Assembly: GCA_044348085.1 (NCBI GenBank)
Contig: JBIKTM010000002.1
Span: forward strand, 81,233-145,232
From: Verrucolacustris sp044348085
GTDB lineage: Bacteria; Verrucomicrobiota; Verrucomicrobiia; Methylacidiphilales; Verrucolacustridaceae
DNA: 64,000 nucleotides
Direction of reading: 5' to 3'
The notes under the pieces were generated by a model. That model had not been told where the DNA came from and did no database searches. It was given only the letters and a program-made list of their open reading frames with translations. The position numbers and the translations under genes are program-made. Shown here one piece after another: positions 26,728-34,319 of this stretch (the first letter of the stretch is position 1; every line of letters starts with the position of its first letter).

Positions 26728-27745
26728 GCGGCATATCAGATGGCAAATGACTTTCCGTTTCACGCACAAGCTCAGAAATTTGCTCATCCTGCAGCCACTC
26801 GGTATTCGTATCGCTTGCGTAGCAAAATCCGTCCGGGCAAGTCTTACTCCCCGGAAGACTGGAAGCATACTCCTTATGGGTCCAGTAATCATGGGTGGGC
26901 TGGATAACAAACATGTCCTTGGTTTCGAGCGTCAGCCTGGCATCGTCTTGGGAAACCATGATTTCATGGAGTTTTTCGCCAGGGCGGATTCCTATGACTT
27001 CCTGCTTACACTTGGGGCCGACGATGCGAGCCAAATCGGTTACTTTCACACTCGGAATCTTGGGCACGAAGATTTCGCCCCCCTGCATCATGTCCAAACA
27101 CTTGAGTACGAATGAGACTCCTTGTTCTAGAGTGATTAGAAACCGGGTCATACGCGGATCGGTAATATGGAGGACTCCGGAGGCTCTTTGCGCCAAGAAG
27201 TAGGGAATGACACTTCCCCGAGAGCCCACCACATTGCCGTATCGGACGACGGAAAACTTCGTCTGATGTGCCCCAGAGTAGGCGTTAGCGGCAACAAATA
27301 GCTTGTCGGAGCAGAGTTTGGTGGCCCCGTAAAGATTGACAGGATTCGCAGCTTTGTCGGTGCTAAGGGCGATGACTTTCTTGACGTTGCGGTCGATGGC
27401 CGCGTCAATAATATTAGCAGCTCCGAGGACGTTTGTTTTGATGGCTTCCATAGGGTTATATTCAGCGGCAGGGACTTGTTTTAATGCTGCGGCGTGAACC
27501 ACGATATCAACTCCATCTAGAGCGCGATAGAGGCGCTCCTTGTCCCGAACATCGCCGATGAAGAAGCGCAGGCTAGGATATTTTTCCAAAGGAAATTCCT
27601 GGCGCATTTGAAACTGCTTCAACTCATCCCGACTGTAGACTGCAAGTCGAGTAGGCTTGATTTGATCAAGAACCCTGCGAGCAAATTCGCGGCCGAACGA
27701 GCCCGTTCCGCCAGTGATGAGGATTGATTGTTTATTATTTTTCAT
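26693..27745 (-). CDS. pseB: UDP-N-acetylglucosamine 4,6-dehydratase (inverting), PseB-like
   Basis: Extended SDR of the PseB/FlaA1/CapD group: ILITGGTGSFGREFARRVL near residues 8-26, VVHAAALKQVPAAEYNPMEA, IALSTDKAANPVNLYGATK with the Thr-Asp-Lys and Tyr-Lys catalytic residues, and YGNVVGSRGSVIPYF. This wording is highly characteristic. It makes the UDP-4-keto-6-deoxy-AltNAc substrate for PseC, the first step of pseudaminic acid synthesis. The flanking fused PseC and downstream PseI support this. A C-terminal tail of about 40 residues beyond the usual core may be specific to this lineage. Confidence 0.88.
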   Translation of the reverse strand: MKNNKQSILITGGTGSFGREFARRVLDQIKPTRLAVYSRDELKQFQMRQEFPLEKYPSLRFFIGDVRDKERLYRALDGVDIVVHAAALKQVPAAEYNPMEAIKTNVLGAANIIDAAIDRNVKKVIALSTDKAANPVNLYGATKLCSDKLFVAANAYSGAHQTKFSVVRYGNVVGSRGSVIPYFLAQRASGVLHITDPRMTRFLITLEQGVSFVLKCLDMMQGGEIFVPKIPSVKVTDLARIVGPKCKQEVIGIRPGEKLHEIMVSQDDARLTLETKDMFVIQPTHDYWTHKEYASSLPGSKTCPDGFCYASDTNTEWLQDEQISELVRETESHLPSDMPRADEPRFIKSS

Positions 27746-27775
27746 TTCGGGATCCTTTCAGGTTGTTTTGCAGCT

Positions 27776-29569
27776 TTATCTATGATTAAGATCAATTATT
27801 TGTGTGCATTTTTTGAGTGTGGTAAGGCGGTGGGCGATAATGAGGATTGTTAGATCTGCGCTGAGACCTTCAATGGCTTCCATAACAGCCTTTTCGGTTT
27901 CGTGATCTAATGCACTCGTGGCTTCGTCGAAAACTAACACGGCTGCCTGCTTGTATAGTGCGCGGGCGATTCCGATCCGTTGGCGCTGACCTCCCGAAAG
28001 CCGGATTCCCCGCTCCCCGACTAGGGCCTGGTATCCTTGGGGCGAGGATTCGATAAAATCAGCAATATGGGCTTGGCGGGCGGCTTCCCTCACCCTTTTC
28101 ATGTCGATTTTTTCGGGCGCGACGCCGAAGGCAATGTTCTCGGCCAATGAGGTGTCGGCCAGGTAGATGGCTTGGGGAACGTGAGCAATGTTCCGTTGCC
28201 AGGATCGGAGATTTCGTTGGTCGAGAACGGTTCCATCCACGGAAATCCGGCCTGATAATGGCAAGAGCAGGCCCATCAAGAGATCGAGGCAGGTGCTTTT
28301 GCCCGATCCAGTTTTACCGACAAAACCGACTCGAGTTCCTTTGGGAATGTTGAAGGACAGGTCTTCGAGTACCCACGGGCTTTCGGCGGTGTAACGAAAT
28401 TTAACAGAATCGAACTGGATCGATTTTTTAAACGAGAGAGGCGCGGGGAGTGGTTGAGAAGCTTCGGGAGGAAGAGGTTGATCTAAAAGTTCTAAAACCT
28501 CCTGAGTGGAAGATTGGTATCCGATGATGCTGCTCCACGCAGCATAGCCTTGCTGGAGAGCAGGCAAGAGGCGTTGGGCTCCGAGGGCAAGAGCCCCTAG
28601 AATAGGAAGAGCGGTTAGCACCCCCACAGAGCCATGTGTCATCCCTAGGGCAAGAGCGGCAAAAAGAACCATGCCGATTGATTCCATTACAAAGCGGGGG
28701 CTCTGACTTATGAAGGTGATGCTTGCCTGTGCTCGTCGGAGTGGTGCATCGGCTCTTTGATAGATGTGGCAGTAGGCGGGTTGAGTGCCATCAAGTAGGA
28801 CATCGCGGATTCCCCCAAGACCTTCTTGCAGAGCTTTGACCACCTGAGTTTGTTCCTTTGCCATTTGAGCGCTGTTATGCAACATTTTTTTTCTGGAAAC
28901 CTTTGTGATCATGACATAGCTCAAGCCAAGACCAAGAGCCGCAATAAGCGCAACGGTGGGGTTGATGTAAAATAGGGCGGCAACGATTGAGACGATGATG
29001 ACCGATGAGGTACCGATCGTGAGACAAGAAGATAGAGTCAAGATCACGTAAGCTATCTTTGTGGTAATGCTACTGATAATGGTGCTGCTATTGCGGGAAA
29101 CGTGTGCGGAGTAGGGCTGGTAGAGAGTGCGTCGATAGACTTCTAAACTGAGGTCGGCACCAGCCACATTGGCGAGTCTCGTGCTGACCCATAGAAGGAG
29201 CAGGCGTATGGCTCCCGCACTTATGGCAGCCAAGGCGAACGCGCCCGCAAGGACAGGAAGGAGAGCATTGGGACTAAGGATTGGCGCCAGGGATTGGGAA
29301 GTGGGGATTGCGGATTGGTGTTTTGCGATTGGGAAAAAATTTAAGCCGATGTCAGAGGACAGATGGGAAAAGGCGGATAGGAATGAGTCAACAGCTGGGT
29401 TTAAGAGAATTTTTTCGGGGGCAGCAAGAGCTGCAAGGAATGGGATGACAGCTCCAAGACTGACAACTTCCGCTACTCCGCCAACTAGCATTAAGACAGA
29501 CAGAAGAGCAAATTGCTTTCTGCGTCGTGAAGACAACTTAAACCAGAGTCGTCTTAATGTTTTAACCAT
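27776..29569 (-). CDS. ABC-type half-transporter, PglK-like glycolipid flippase
   Basis: A 597-residue fusion of a transmembrane domain (about residues 1-350, first helices LLSVLMLVGGVAEVVSLGAVIPFL) and a nucleotide-binding domain. Walker A is VGKTGSGKSTCLDLLMG near residue 420, the signature is RLSGGQRQRIGIARALYK near 524, and Walker B is AVLVFDEATSALD. In surface-glycan loci a single half-transporter of this kind most often flips a lipid-linked oligosaccharide across the inner membrane, as PglK does, in place of Wzx. No separate Wzx or Wzm/Wzt pair is seen in the locus. Confidence 0.82.
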   Translation of the reverse strand: MVKTLRRLWFKLSSRRRKQFALLSVLMLVGGVAEVVSLGAVIPFLAALAAPEKILLNPAVDSFLSAFSHLSSDIGLNFFPIAKHQSAIPTSQSLAPILSPNALLPVLAGAFALAAISAGAIRLLLLWVSTRLANVAGADLSLEVYRRTLYQPYSAHVSRNSSTIISSITTKIAYVILTLSSCLTIGTSSVIIVSIVAALFYINPTVALIAALGLGLSYVMITKVSRKKMLHNSAQMAKEQTQVVKALQEGLGGIRDVLLDGTQPAYCHIYQRADAPLRRAQASITFISQSPRFVMESIGMVLFAALALGMTHGSVGVLTALPILGALALGAQRLLPALQQGYAAWSSIIGYQSSTQEVLELLDQPLPPEASQPLPAPLSFKKSIQFDSVKFRYTAESPWVLEDLSFNIPKGTRVGFVGKTGSGKSTCLDLLMGLLLPLSGRISVDGTVLDQRNLRSWQRNIAHVPQAIYLADTSLAENIAFGVAPEKIDMKRVREAARQAHIADFIESSPQGYQALVGERGIRLSGGQRQRIGIARALYKQAAVLVFDEATSALDHETEKAVMEAIEGLSADLTILIIAHRLTTLKKCTQIIDLNHR

Positions 29570-29702
29570 TTTGTATTATACATTGTCTGCAGAACGCTGC
29601 CGCCCTTGGTCGATTGAGCCCGCGTTAGCGAACTCAAAACCAATCTGTCCCTGGCCTGTTGTCTGTTGTGTTAGCATCCCGTGGGATCGCTGGACCCGGC
29701 CG

Positions 29703-30245
29703 CTACTTGAACTTTGTCAGTAGCGGCATGGTCTTAAAAAAACCTGAAACCACCGGAAGCAAAAGTCGGCCATGACCATGCCAGCGCCGGATGGTCTCTA
29801 GCTTCTCCCGCAAATTTTCTGGCAATGGTTGGGTGGAATCGTTTTCCAACCGCTCCACCTCAAGGCCTAACTCATCAAAGGCCGGACCTATCTTTTTTGT
29901 GACAAACGTCTCAATTGCCTTCCTTAGGTGATCTTCTGTCACAAAGTGCTCCGCACGATTTCCACTTAGGCCTTCTGAACGGATGGCACCCAGCTCTTTT
30001 AGAAACTTCAGACCCTGACTTACGGAGCCCCTACTAATCTTCAAGTTTTTACAGATCTCCCCCGCTTCGATCGGTCGAGTCGAAACAAACACTGCCCCAT
30101 AAATCAGACCAATCGACTTCGGCAGGCCAAGGATAGAGCAGAGCTTGACGCAAAGGTTGAGGATGGAGTCTTCAGGCGTTATGGGTTGATCAACCCGTGA
30201 AATCTTGGAGTTTCTAACGTTAGATTTTGAAGAGAGAGTGATCAT
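29703..30245 (-). CDS. GbsR/MarR-family transcriptional regulator
   Basis: A 180-residue winged-helix protein: VKLCSILGLPKSIGLIYGAVF, then IEAGEICKNLKISRGSVSQGLKFLKELGAIRSEGLSGNRAEHF, which is the helix-turn-helix and wing of the GbsR branch of MarR. A helical tail with KKIGPAFDELGLEVERL probably dimerises. It lies at the upstream end of the 29-kb minus-strand glycan locus, 133 bases before the flippase, so it is a candidate regulator of the locus. No operator was identified. Confidence 0.8.
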   Translation of the reverse strand: MITLSSKSNVRNSKISRVDQPITPEDSILNLCVKLCSILGLPKSIGLIYGAVFVSTRPIEAGEICKNLKISRGSVSQGLKFLKELGAIRSEGLSGNRAEHFVTEDHLRKAIETFVTKKIGPAFDELGLEVERLENDSTQPLPENLREKLETIRRWHGHGRLLLPVVSGFFKTMPLLTKFK

Positions 30246-30594
30246 GGCGGTTAGATTAGGATTAAGAATTTCGGATTTTGGATTTGTGATTAGTACTTAG
30301 AGATTATGAAGTATCTTTGATTTATACGGACGCGTGACTCCACGCTCCCTAGGACGGCTGAGGACAGCCGTCCGTACCCGCGCTCGAGCCATAAAAGCTC
30401 GGTTTCAAATATATTTGAAGGGGGCCTCTGCAACGGCAGGCCAGTTAGTTCAAGGCACCTGTAATCCATGAAGTACACGGTATAACAGATCCTAAATCAT
30501 TTCAAATAAAAATGAAATGTTATTCATACCTCTGACCAACAACTAGATGCATGGCCCAAATGGGATAGGCCTGAAAGCAAAAGCCGCCCCCTTA
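30246..30594. other. Gene-free 349-base stretch with REP-like palindromes
   Basis: No convincing gene is seen. The left part is A+T rich and includes AATTTCGGATTTTGGATTTG, related to the dispersed repeats at 31353 and 32158. The centre (30325-30376) carries two adjacent palindromes described separately. The right part (30480-30594) is unremarkable. The stretch separates the glycan locus regulator from the toxin-antitoxin patch. Confidence 0.5.
30325..30376. repeat. REP-like double palindrome
   Basis: Two neighbouring inverted repeats: GGACGCGTGA/CACGCTCC (imperfect) and GGACGGCTG/CAGCCGTCC (perfect 9-base stem). The whole is bounded by TACGGACG and CGTCCGTA in inverted orientation. This paired-hairpin layout matches the REPs beside the two RAYT genes at 37269 and 42137, though the stem sequences differ. 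It is probably a solitary REP element (BIME-like). Confidence 0.55.
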
Positions 30595-30999
30595 CTACCA
30601 AATGACGGGAACGGGATATTTCGAAAAGATTTTGTCCGGAGAGACGAGGGTGCTGCCGGTTAATTTCGCTTGCACGATCAACAGTCGATCGAAGGGATCC
30701 CGATGAACCGGGGGAAGACGGGAAAGCCCGAAAATAGCCGCATCGGTCAGGTTGACCCGCGTGATTCCATACTTAGCGAACTCCCGCGGAAGGACCACCG
30801 CGGGCTCATCCGGCATCGGCAACTTGCCCAGCTGATATTTGATCTGAATCTCCCAAAGGCTGATCTGGCTGTAAAAAACCTCGCTGCCGGGATCGGCGAG
30901 TTCCCGGCGGACCGCGGACGGCACCGAATCCTCTTTACCCATCAGGTAAATCAGCGGAGCCGTATCCAAAAGGTAGGTGCCGGGCATTTTTCCCCTCAT
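30595..30999 (-). CDS. VapC-type PIN-domain toxin
   Basis: A 134-residue PIN domain: YLLDTAPLIYLM (first Asp), FYSQISLWEIQIKYQLGKL (Glu), and HRDPFDRLLIVQAKLTG (Asp), ending in SPDKIFSKYPVPVIW. These acidic residues bind the metal of the ribonuclease site. The ATG at 30999 overlaps the upstream antitoxin stop as ATGA, the usual antitoxin-first coupling. It presumably cleaves RNA when free and is neutralised by the Phd-like partner. Confidence 0.88.
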   Translation of the reverse strand: MRGKMPGTYLLDTAPLIYLMGKEDSVPSAVRRELADPGSEVFYSQISLWEIQIKYQLGKLPMPDEPAVVLPREFAKYGITRVNLTDAAIFGLSRLPPVHRDPFDRLLIVQAKLTGSTLVSPDKIFSKYPVPVIW

Positions 31000-31232
31000 T
31001 CCCCATAAAACAATTTTTCAATCTCTGTGTCGGCCTCAAAAAATTCCGGCCCAAGGTTGAACATGCCTTTGGACAGGCCAAAGACTCTCGGCGCATTTCC
31101 CCTACGATCCAAAGGCTTGATTTCTGCAAAAGGCTTGTTCCGATCGCACAAAATCACCGTTTCCCCCGCTTTCACCATCTTGGTGTATTTGGAAAGTTTT
31201 GCCTTGGCCTCATTTATGTTGATTTGGATCAT
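30996..31232 (-). CDS. Phd/YefM-family antitoxin
   Basis: A 78-residue protein with the Phd N-terminal DNA-binding pattern MIQININEAKAKLSKYTKMV and GETVILCDRNKPFAEIKPL, followed by a longer C-terminal part (FGLSKGMFNLGPEFFEADTE) that should wrap the toxin. It precedes the VapC-type toxin with a 4-base overlap. A TTGACA box lies upstream (see promoter at 31239-31267) and would place transcription start very near the ATG. Autorepression by the pair is expected from the family. Confidence 0.88.
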   Translation of the reverse strand: MIQININEAKAKLSKYTKMVKAGETVILCDRNKPFAEIKPLDRRGNAPRVFGLSKGMFNLGPEFFEADTEIEKLFYGE

Positions 31233-31238
31233 ATTGGT

Positions 31239-31267
31239 TTACTAGATCATGTTGTTGGTCATGTCAA
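31239..31267 (-). promoter_or_regulatory. Candidate promoter of the Phd-VapC module
   Basis: On the minus strand a perfect TTGACA (31267-31262) is followed after 17 bases by TAGTAA (31244-31239). Only 6 bases then separate the -10-like hexamer from the antitoxin ATG at 31232, leaving no room for a Shine-Dalgarno, so the transcript would be leaderless or nearly so. The -10 match is weak. Confidence 0.4.
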
Positions 31268-31352
31268 GGCATGGAAAATCAAATGCGCATTTGGGATTAC
31301 AAAAAGTGTAAGGGGGCGGGTGGGAGGGAGCTAGATTATGATGGGGATTAAG

Positions 31353-31374
31353 GGAATTCGGAATGCGGATTTGG
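31353..31374. repeat. Dispersed 22-base repeat, copy 1
   Basis: The 22-base sequence beginning GGAATTCGGAATGCGGA recurs exactly at 32158-32179 and with a few changes at 32283-32304. The context GATTAAGGGAATT is also shared with copy 3. These copies bracket the second toxin-antitoxin module. They look like remnants of a small repeat family. Confidence 0.6.
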
Positions 31375-31461
31375 ATTTGCATGTCGTGATCAGTAGCATT
31401 TTAGGTCTTTAGTCACTGGCTTGAGAAAGGGTCTTAAGCTACCAGTACTAGTTGTGTGCCA

Positions 31462-31489
31462 TTGACTGATGGTATAAGTGCATTAATAT
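31462..31489 (+). promoter_or_regulatory. Candidate promoter of the second toxin-antitoxin module
   Basis: TTGACT (31462-31467) and TAATAT (31484-31489) are separated by 16 bases. The antitoxin ATG starts 6 bases after the -10-like hexamer, as at the first module, again implying a leaderless transcript. Matches are 5/6 and 4/6 to the sigma-70 consensus. Confidence 0.4.
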
Positions 31490-31495
31490 GCCAAC

Positions 31496-31729
31496 ATGAT
31501 AAGAACGCAGATTCAGTTTCATAAAGCCACTTATCTTAAACTTCGGACTGCGGCCAAGGAGTCCGGGGAGAGCATCTCCTCCATCGTCCGACACTCGGTG
31601 GAACATGGCCTGGATAAGGGTGCGAAAGATCAGGCCTGGGCCAGAGCCCTCAGCTCCATCGGTAAGTTCGACAGCGGCCTGAGAGACTTGGCCGAGAAAC
31701 ACGATCAATACTTGGAAGAGCGGTGGTGA
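31496..31729 (+). CDS. Ribbon-helix-helix-type antitoxin
   Basis: A 77-residue protein starting MIRTQIQFHKATYLKLRTAA, then ESGESISSIVRHSVEHGLD. This strand followed by two helices is the pattern of CopG/RHH DNA-binding antitoxins. The C-terminal half (IGKFDSGLRDLAEKHDQYL) is expected to bind the toxin. It overlaps the following PIN toxin as GTGA. It is transcribed on the plus strand, back to back with the Phd-VapC pair. Confidence 0.8.
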   Translation: MIRTQIQFHKATYLKLRTAAKESGESISSIVRHSVEHGLDKGAKDQAWARALSSIGKFDSGLRDLAEKHDQYLEERW

Positions 31730-32130
31730 CAGCCGCTTTTGTAGATACCTCGGCTTTTTTAGCCGCCTTGGACAAGGGGGACAAGTTCCATGCGGAGTCT
31801 GCCAAAAAATGGTCGACCCTGGCACAAAACCGGACTGAACTGTGGACGACCGACTATGTGCGACTGGAAAGCTGGTCGCTCATCCAACGGAGGTTGGGAG
31901 CAGAGGCGGTCAAAGCGTTTCAGGATGACTGGATACCCCTTTGCAAAATCCATTTTGTGGGATCCGACGGGTTTGAGCGCGCCGCCGCCCAATGGCGGAT
32001 CGCCCAACGTCGAAATCTCAGCCTAGTGGATCTGACGAGCTTTGACGCCATGCGACAGTTGGCCATCCGCACGGCCCTGGCTTTCGACGGACATTTTCAG
32101 GAGATGGGATATTTGTCCGTTCAGAGCTAA
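31726..32130 (+). CDS. PIN-domain toxin (VapC-like)
   Basis: A 134-residue PIN domain: AAFVDTSAFLAALDKGD (Asp), WTTDYVRLESWSLI (Glu) and LSLVDLTSFDAMRQL (Asp pair), ending ALAFDGHFQEMGYL, a common PIN C-terminus. GTG at 31726 overlaps the antitoxin TGA as GTGA; a GTG at 31723 is also possible. It is a putative ribonuclease toxin controlled by the RHH antitoxin and belongs to a different PIN subgroup from the toxin at 30595. Confidence 0.85.
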   Translation: MTAAFVDTSAFLAALDKGDKFHAESAKKWSTLAQNRTELWTTDYVRLESWSLIQRRLGAEAVKAFQDDWIPLCKIHFVGSDGFERAAAQWRIAQRRNLSLVDLTSFDAMRQLAIRTALAFDGHFQEMGYLSVQS

Positions 32131-32157
32131 AGCCAAAGAATTCCGTTATTTTATTTT

Positions 32158-32179
32158 GGAATTCGGAATGCGGATTTGG
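32158..32179. repeat. Dispersed 22-base repeat, copy 2
   Basis: Exact copy of the 22 bases at 31353-31374, placed 28 bases after the PIN toxin stop. Together the two copies flank the RHH-PIN module as direct repeats about 800 bases apart. Confidence 0.6.
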
Positions 32180-32282
32180 GAGTTACCTAAATCCTATCTT
32201 CTATATCCTATTTACTGCGCGACAGTGCTGGGGGCAGGCTTGAGGTTGTCAGATTGAGATTAAGTTTAAGATGAAGATTAAG

Positions 32283-32304
32283 GGAATTGGGAATGCGGAG
32301 TTCG
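32283..32304. repeat. Dispersed repeat, degenerate copy 3
   Basis: GGAATTGGGAATGCGGAGTT resembles the repeat at 31353 and shares its left context (GATTAAGGGAATT). An inverted, more distant relative (CGCAATCCGGATTCCGA) occurs near 32700. Confidence 0.45.
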
Positions 32305-32369
32305 GATTTATTCTTTGAGAAACATAGCCAGCGACTTTCACATATTTCCAATTTCGAGATCCGAAATTA

Positions 32370-32674
32370 TCAAAGACCTTTCGATGTCCGACCTGCTGCC
32401 GTAAAGATGGCCAACAGTTCCCCAACCTCCTGCAAGTACCTGCCAACATCCCTATGCTCTCCGATCCCTGCGTCCGTAATCGCCAACTTGTGGATGAAAT
32501 CTGCCTTGGATTCTGCCCGGTTAGCTTCCCGATAATTAACACCGATCGAAGCGCTTGATTTGAGAAGCTGCCTGCCCATCCCTTCGCCGAGATAGTTTTT
32601 TGGGAAAGTCCCCAAAAAACGGATCATGTCGAGGGAGAATTTTTTGTCCTGTCTTCCAACACCTTCTTGTTCAT
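32370..32674 (-). pseudogene. Decayed four-helix-bundle (S23-like) gene
   Basis: The intact part (LDMIRFLGTFPKNYLGEG, KSSASIGVNYREANRAESK, DFIHKLAI) is the four-helix-bundle/23S rRNA intervening-sequence protein family. ATG at 32674 gives MNKKVLEDRTK in one frame; the continuation KKFSLDMIRF lies in another frame, with the shift at a run of six T (32640-32645). Later, KLAITDAGIGEH runs directly into the C-terminal helix, so about 15 residues expected after KLAI (usually an EASET-type stretch) appear to be missing in frame. The gene is therefore probably inactive, unless the run is a sequencing error. Confidence 0.65.
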
Positions 32675-32726
32675 CAGCTTTTTATGAATCCCAAGTCCGC
32701 AATCCGGATTCCGAAATAATACAATC

Positions 32727-34319
32727 CTATTTCTTCAAGTCCCCAACACTCCGGGCTTGATCGTGCGCCCAGCAAGCGGCGAGGACGATGCCAAGGCCAA
32801 TCCCAACGAAAGCGGCGAGAAAGAGGCCAGCATTCCGCAAAGTGAGAAGTGACGTGCTTTGGGAGATGACAGGCATGGTGATGCGGTACAGGGAGGTTTG
32901 AGGGCTCATGTAGTTTTCCATGACCTTGGCCCGCAGTTTCTCAGAATCCGCAATCAGATCGTTCAACTCTCGGCAGCCTACGATTAAGCTGGACACAAAA
33001 TCGTTTTCAGAGGCCGGACCCGGCGGGATTTTAGCCGTAGCCGCTGTTTTCTCCGATAAAGAGACTTTCTTATTCAAAGCCTCAAGAATCTCTTGGGTTT
33101 CACGCAGGGCCGACGCCTCCGCCGCCACTTGGAGCCGAGCATTCCGGATTTTTTTCACTAGGCTGGTCCGATACTGGACATCCTGCTTCCCTCCTCCCAT
33201 CTCCATGAGCTTGGTCAAAAAAGTGTCACTGAACTGGAGTTGGGTAGCTCTCCCATTACTAACGTCAGGAGCCTCCGACGAGGCTTCGCCCTTGATAATA
33301 GAGGTGCCCCCAGACGAGGCCAAATAATCGCGATAGGTCAACATCATCCCACGAAGGTACTCCTCGGCCAAACGCAGCCGATCTTGTCTCATCCGCACCT
33401 GCTGTCGGAACATCCGCTCAATTTCTCTAGCAGAGGAGGGGTCCGCAATCGAACCAAACAGAGCAGAACGGATCTGGGGAATGCGGACCTCCTGCAAAAA
33501 GTCCAGCTTGAGAAAAAGATCTGCAAGTCTGGCTCCGTCCGGCAACACGGCCTGATAACCGCCGGGCAGGCGGGCCAACTCCCCTAATCCGTTGGCCAGA
33601 ACACGCGTGCGCTCCAACAACTCCGTCAGAGACACCAGAGGATCATTTGCTTTAGACACCTGCTCCATCTGGCGGGGCAACCGCGCTGCAAAGGCGAGCA
33701 CCTTTTTTTGCGTGACCGCATCATCCGACCAACGCCGTAGAACTTCCTCCAGCATTTTGGTTTGCTGGGCGAACGGGATCAGCCGGGAAGAACGGGCGGT
33801 CTGTACAAAATTGAGCTGATAGGTTGTGGCGGGCAGGCTTTTCAGCTGTGCCTCGAACTGGGCCTCGATCTTTTCCCGGTCGGTTAAAACAAGCTTGCGG
33901 TCGTCGAGCCGAGCCCGGAACTCCCTCTTCAGAAGGTCCAGTTCCAGGCCCGCACGCGCTACGGAAAATCCGGACCTAAAGTCATCACACTTTAGATAGA
34001 CAGACAAATTGTTTTGCTCATAGACGGCACGAAGCACGCCAGTCTCCAACAAATCCTCCGGTCGGAACGGCAGCTGATTTGGATAAACAGCCAGGGCTGC
34101 TTCAGGATAGTTGAGCGTGAACTCCAGCCCGGTCTGGTTTTTCTTCGGCAGCATGACGTACGTGGCAGAAAGCAGACCTAGAGAGATCACGACCAAGGCA
34201 AACAGAGACAGCTCCAGCCACCGGCGGTAGCGCCGAACAAGGCCCCACAAAGGAGCCAGTGAGATAAAATCCTCCTCCTCGGGCACGGAAAAAGGATTCG
34301 GGGAGGGCGGCAAGCTCAT
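32727..34319 (-). CDS. Wzz-like bitopic membrane protein, paralogue B
   Basis: A 530-residue protein with one hydrophobic helix near residues 40-60 (LELSLFALVVISLGLLSATYVML), a long mostly helical, coiled-coil-prone region, and a second helix near the C-terminus (NAGLFLAAFVGIGLGIVLAACW). This N- and C-terminal helix layout with a large periplasmic middle is that of Wzz/chain-length determinants. DFISLAPLWGLVRRYRRWLE and YPNQLPFRPEDLLETGVLRAVYE closely parallel the next gene. ATG 34319 overlaps the paralogue's stop as ATGA; a longer frame to 34466 is rejected. No tyrosine kinase domain is present. Confidence 0.7.
   Translation of the reverse strand: MSLPPSPNPFSVPEEEDFISLAPLWGLVRRYRRWLELSLFALVVISLGLLSATYVMLPKKNQTGLEFTLNYPEAALAVYPNQLPFRPEDLLETGVLRAVYEQNNLSVYLKCDDFRSGFSVARAGLELDLLKREFRARLDDRKLVLTDREKIEAQFEAQLKSLPATTYQLNFVQTARSSRLIPFAQQTKMLEEVLRRWSDDAVTQKKVLAFAARLPRQMEQVSKANDPLVSLTELLERTRVLANGLGELARLPGGYQAVLPDGARLADLFLKLDFLQEVRIPQIRSALFGSIADPSSAREIERMFRQQVRMRQDRLRLAEEYLRGMMLTYRDYLASSGGTSIIKGEASSEAPDVSNGRATQLQFSDTFLTKLMEMGGGKQDVQYRTSLVKKIRNARLQVAAEASALRETQEILEALNKKVSLSEKTAATAKIPPGPASENDFVSSLIVGCRELNDLIADSEKLRAKVMENYMSPQTSLYRITMPVISQSTSLLTLRNAGLFLAAFVGIGLGIVLAACWAHDQARSVGDLKK

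Noticed and set aside
26435..27115. A 226-codon open frame on the plus strand
   Set aside because: It lies entirely opposite pseB and the RmlD-PseC gene, whose translations carry clear family motifs. The plus-strand frame shows none.
29169..29723. A 184-codon plus-strand frame
   Set aside because: Mostly opposite the ABC flippase and its upstream gap; no family signal.
30290..30478. A 62-codon minus-strand frame
   Set aside because: It crosses the REP doublet and shows no protein-like pattern.
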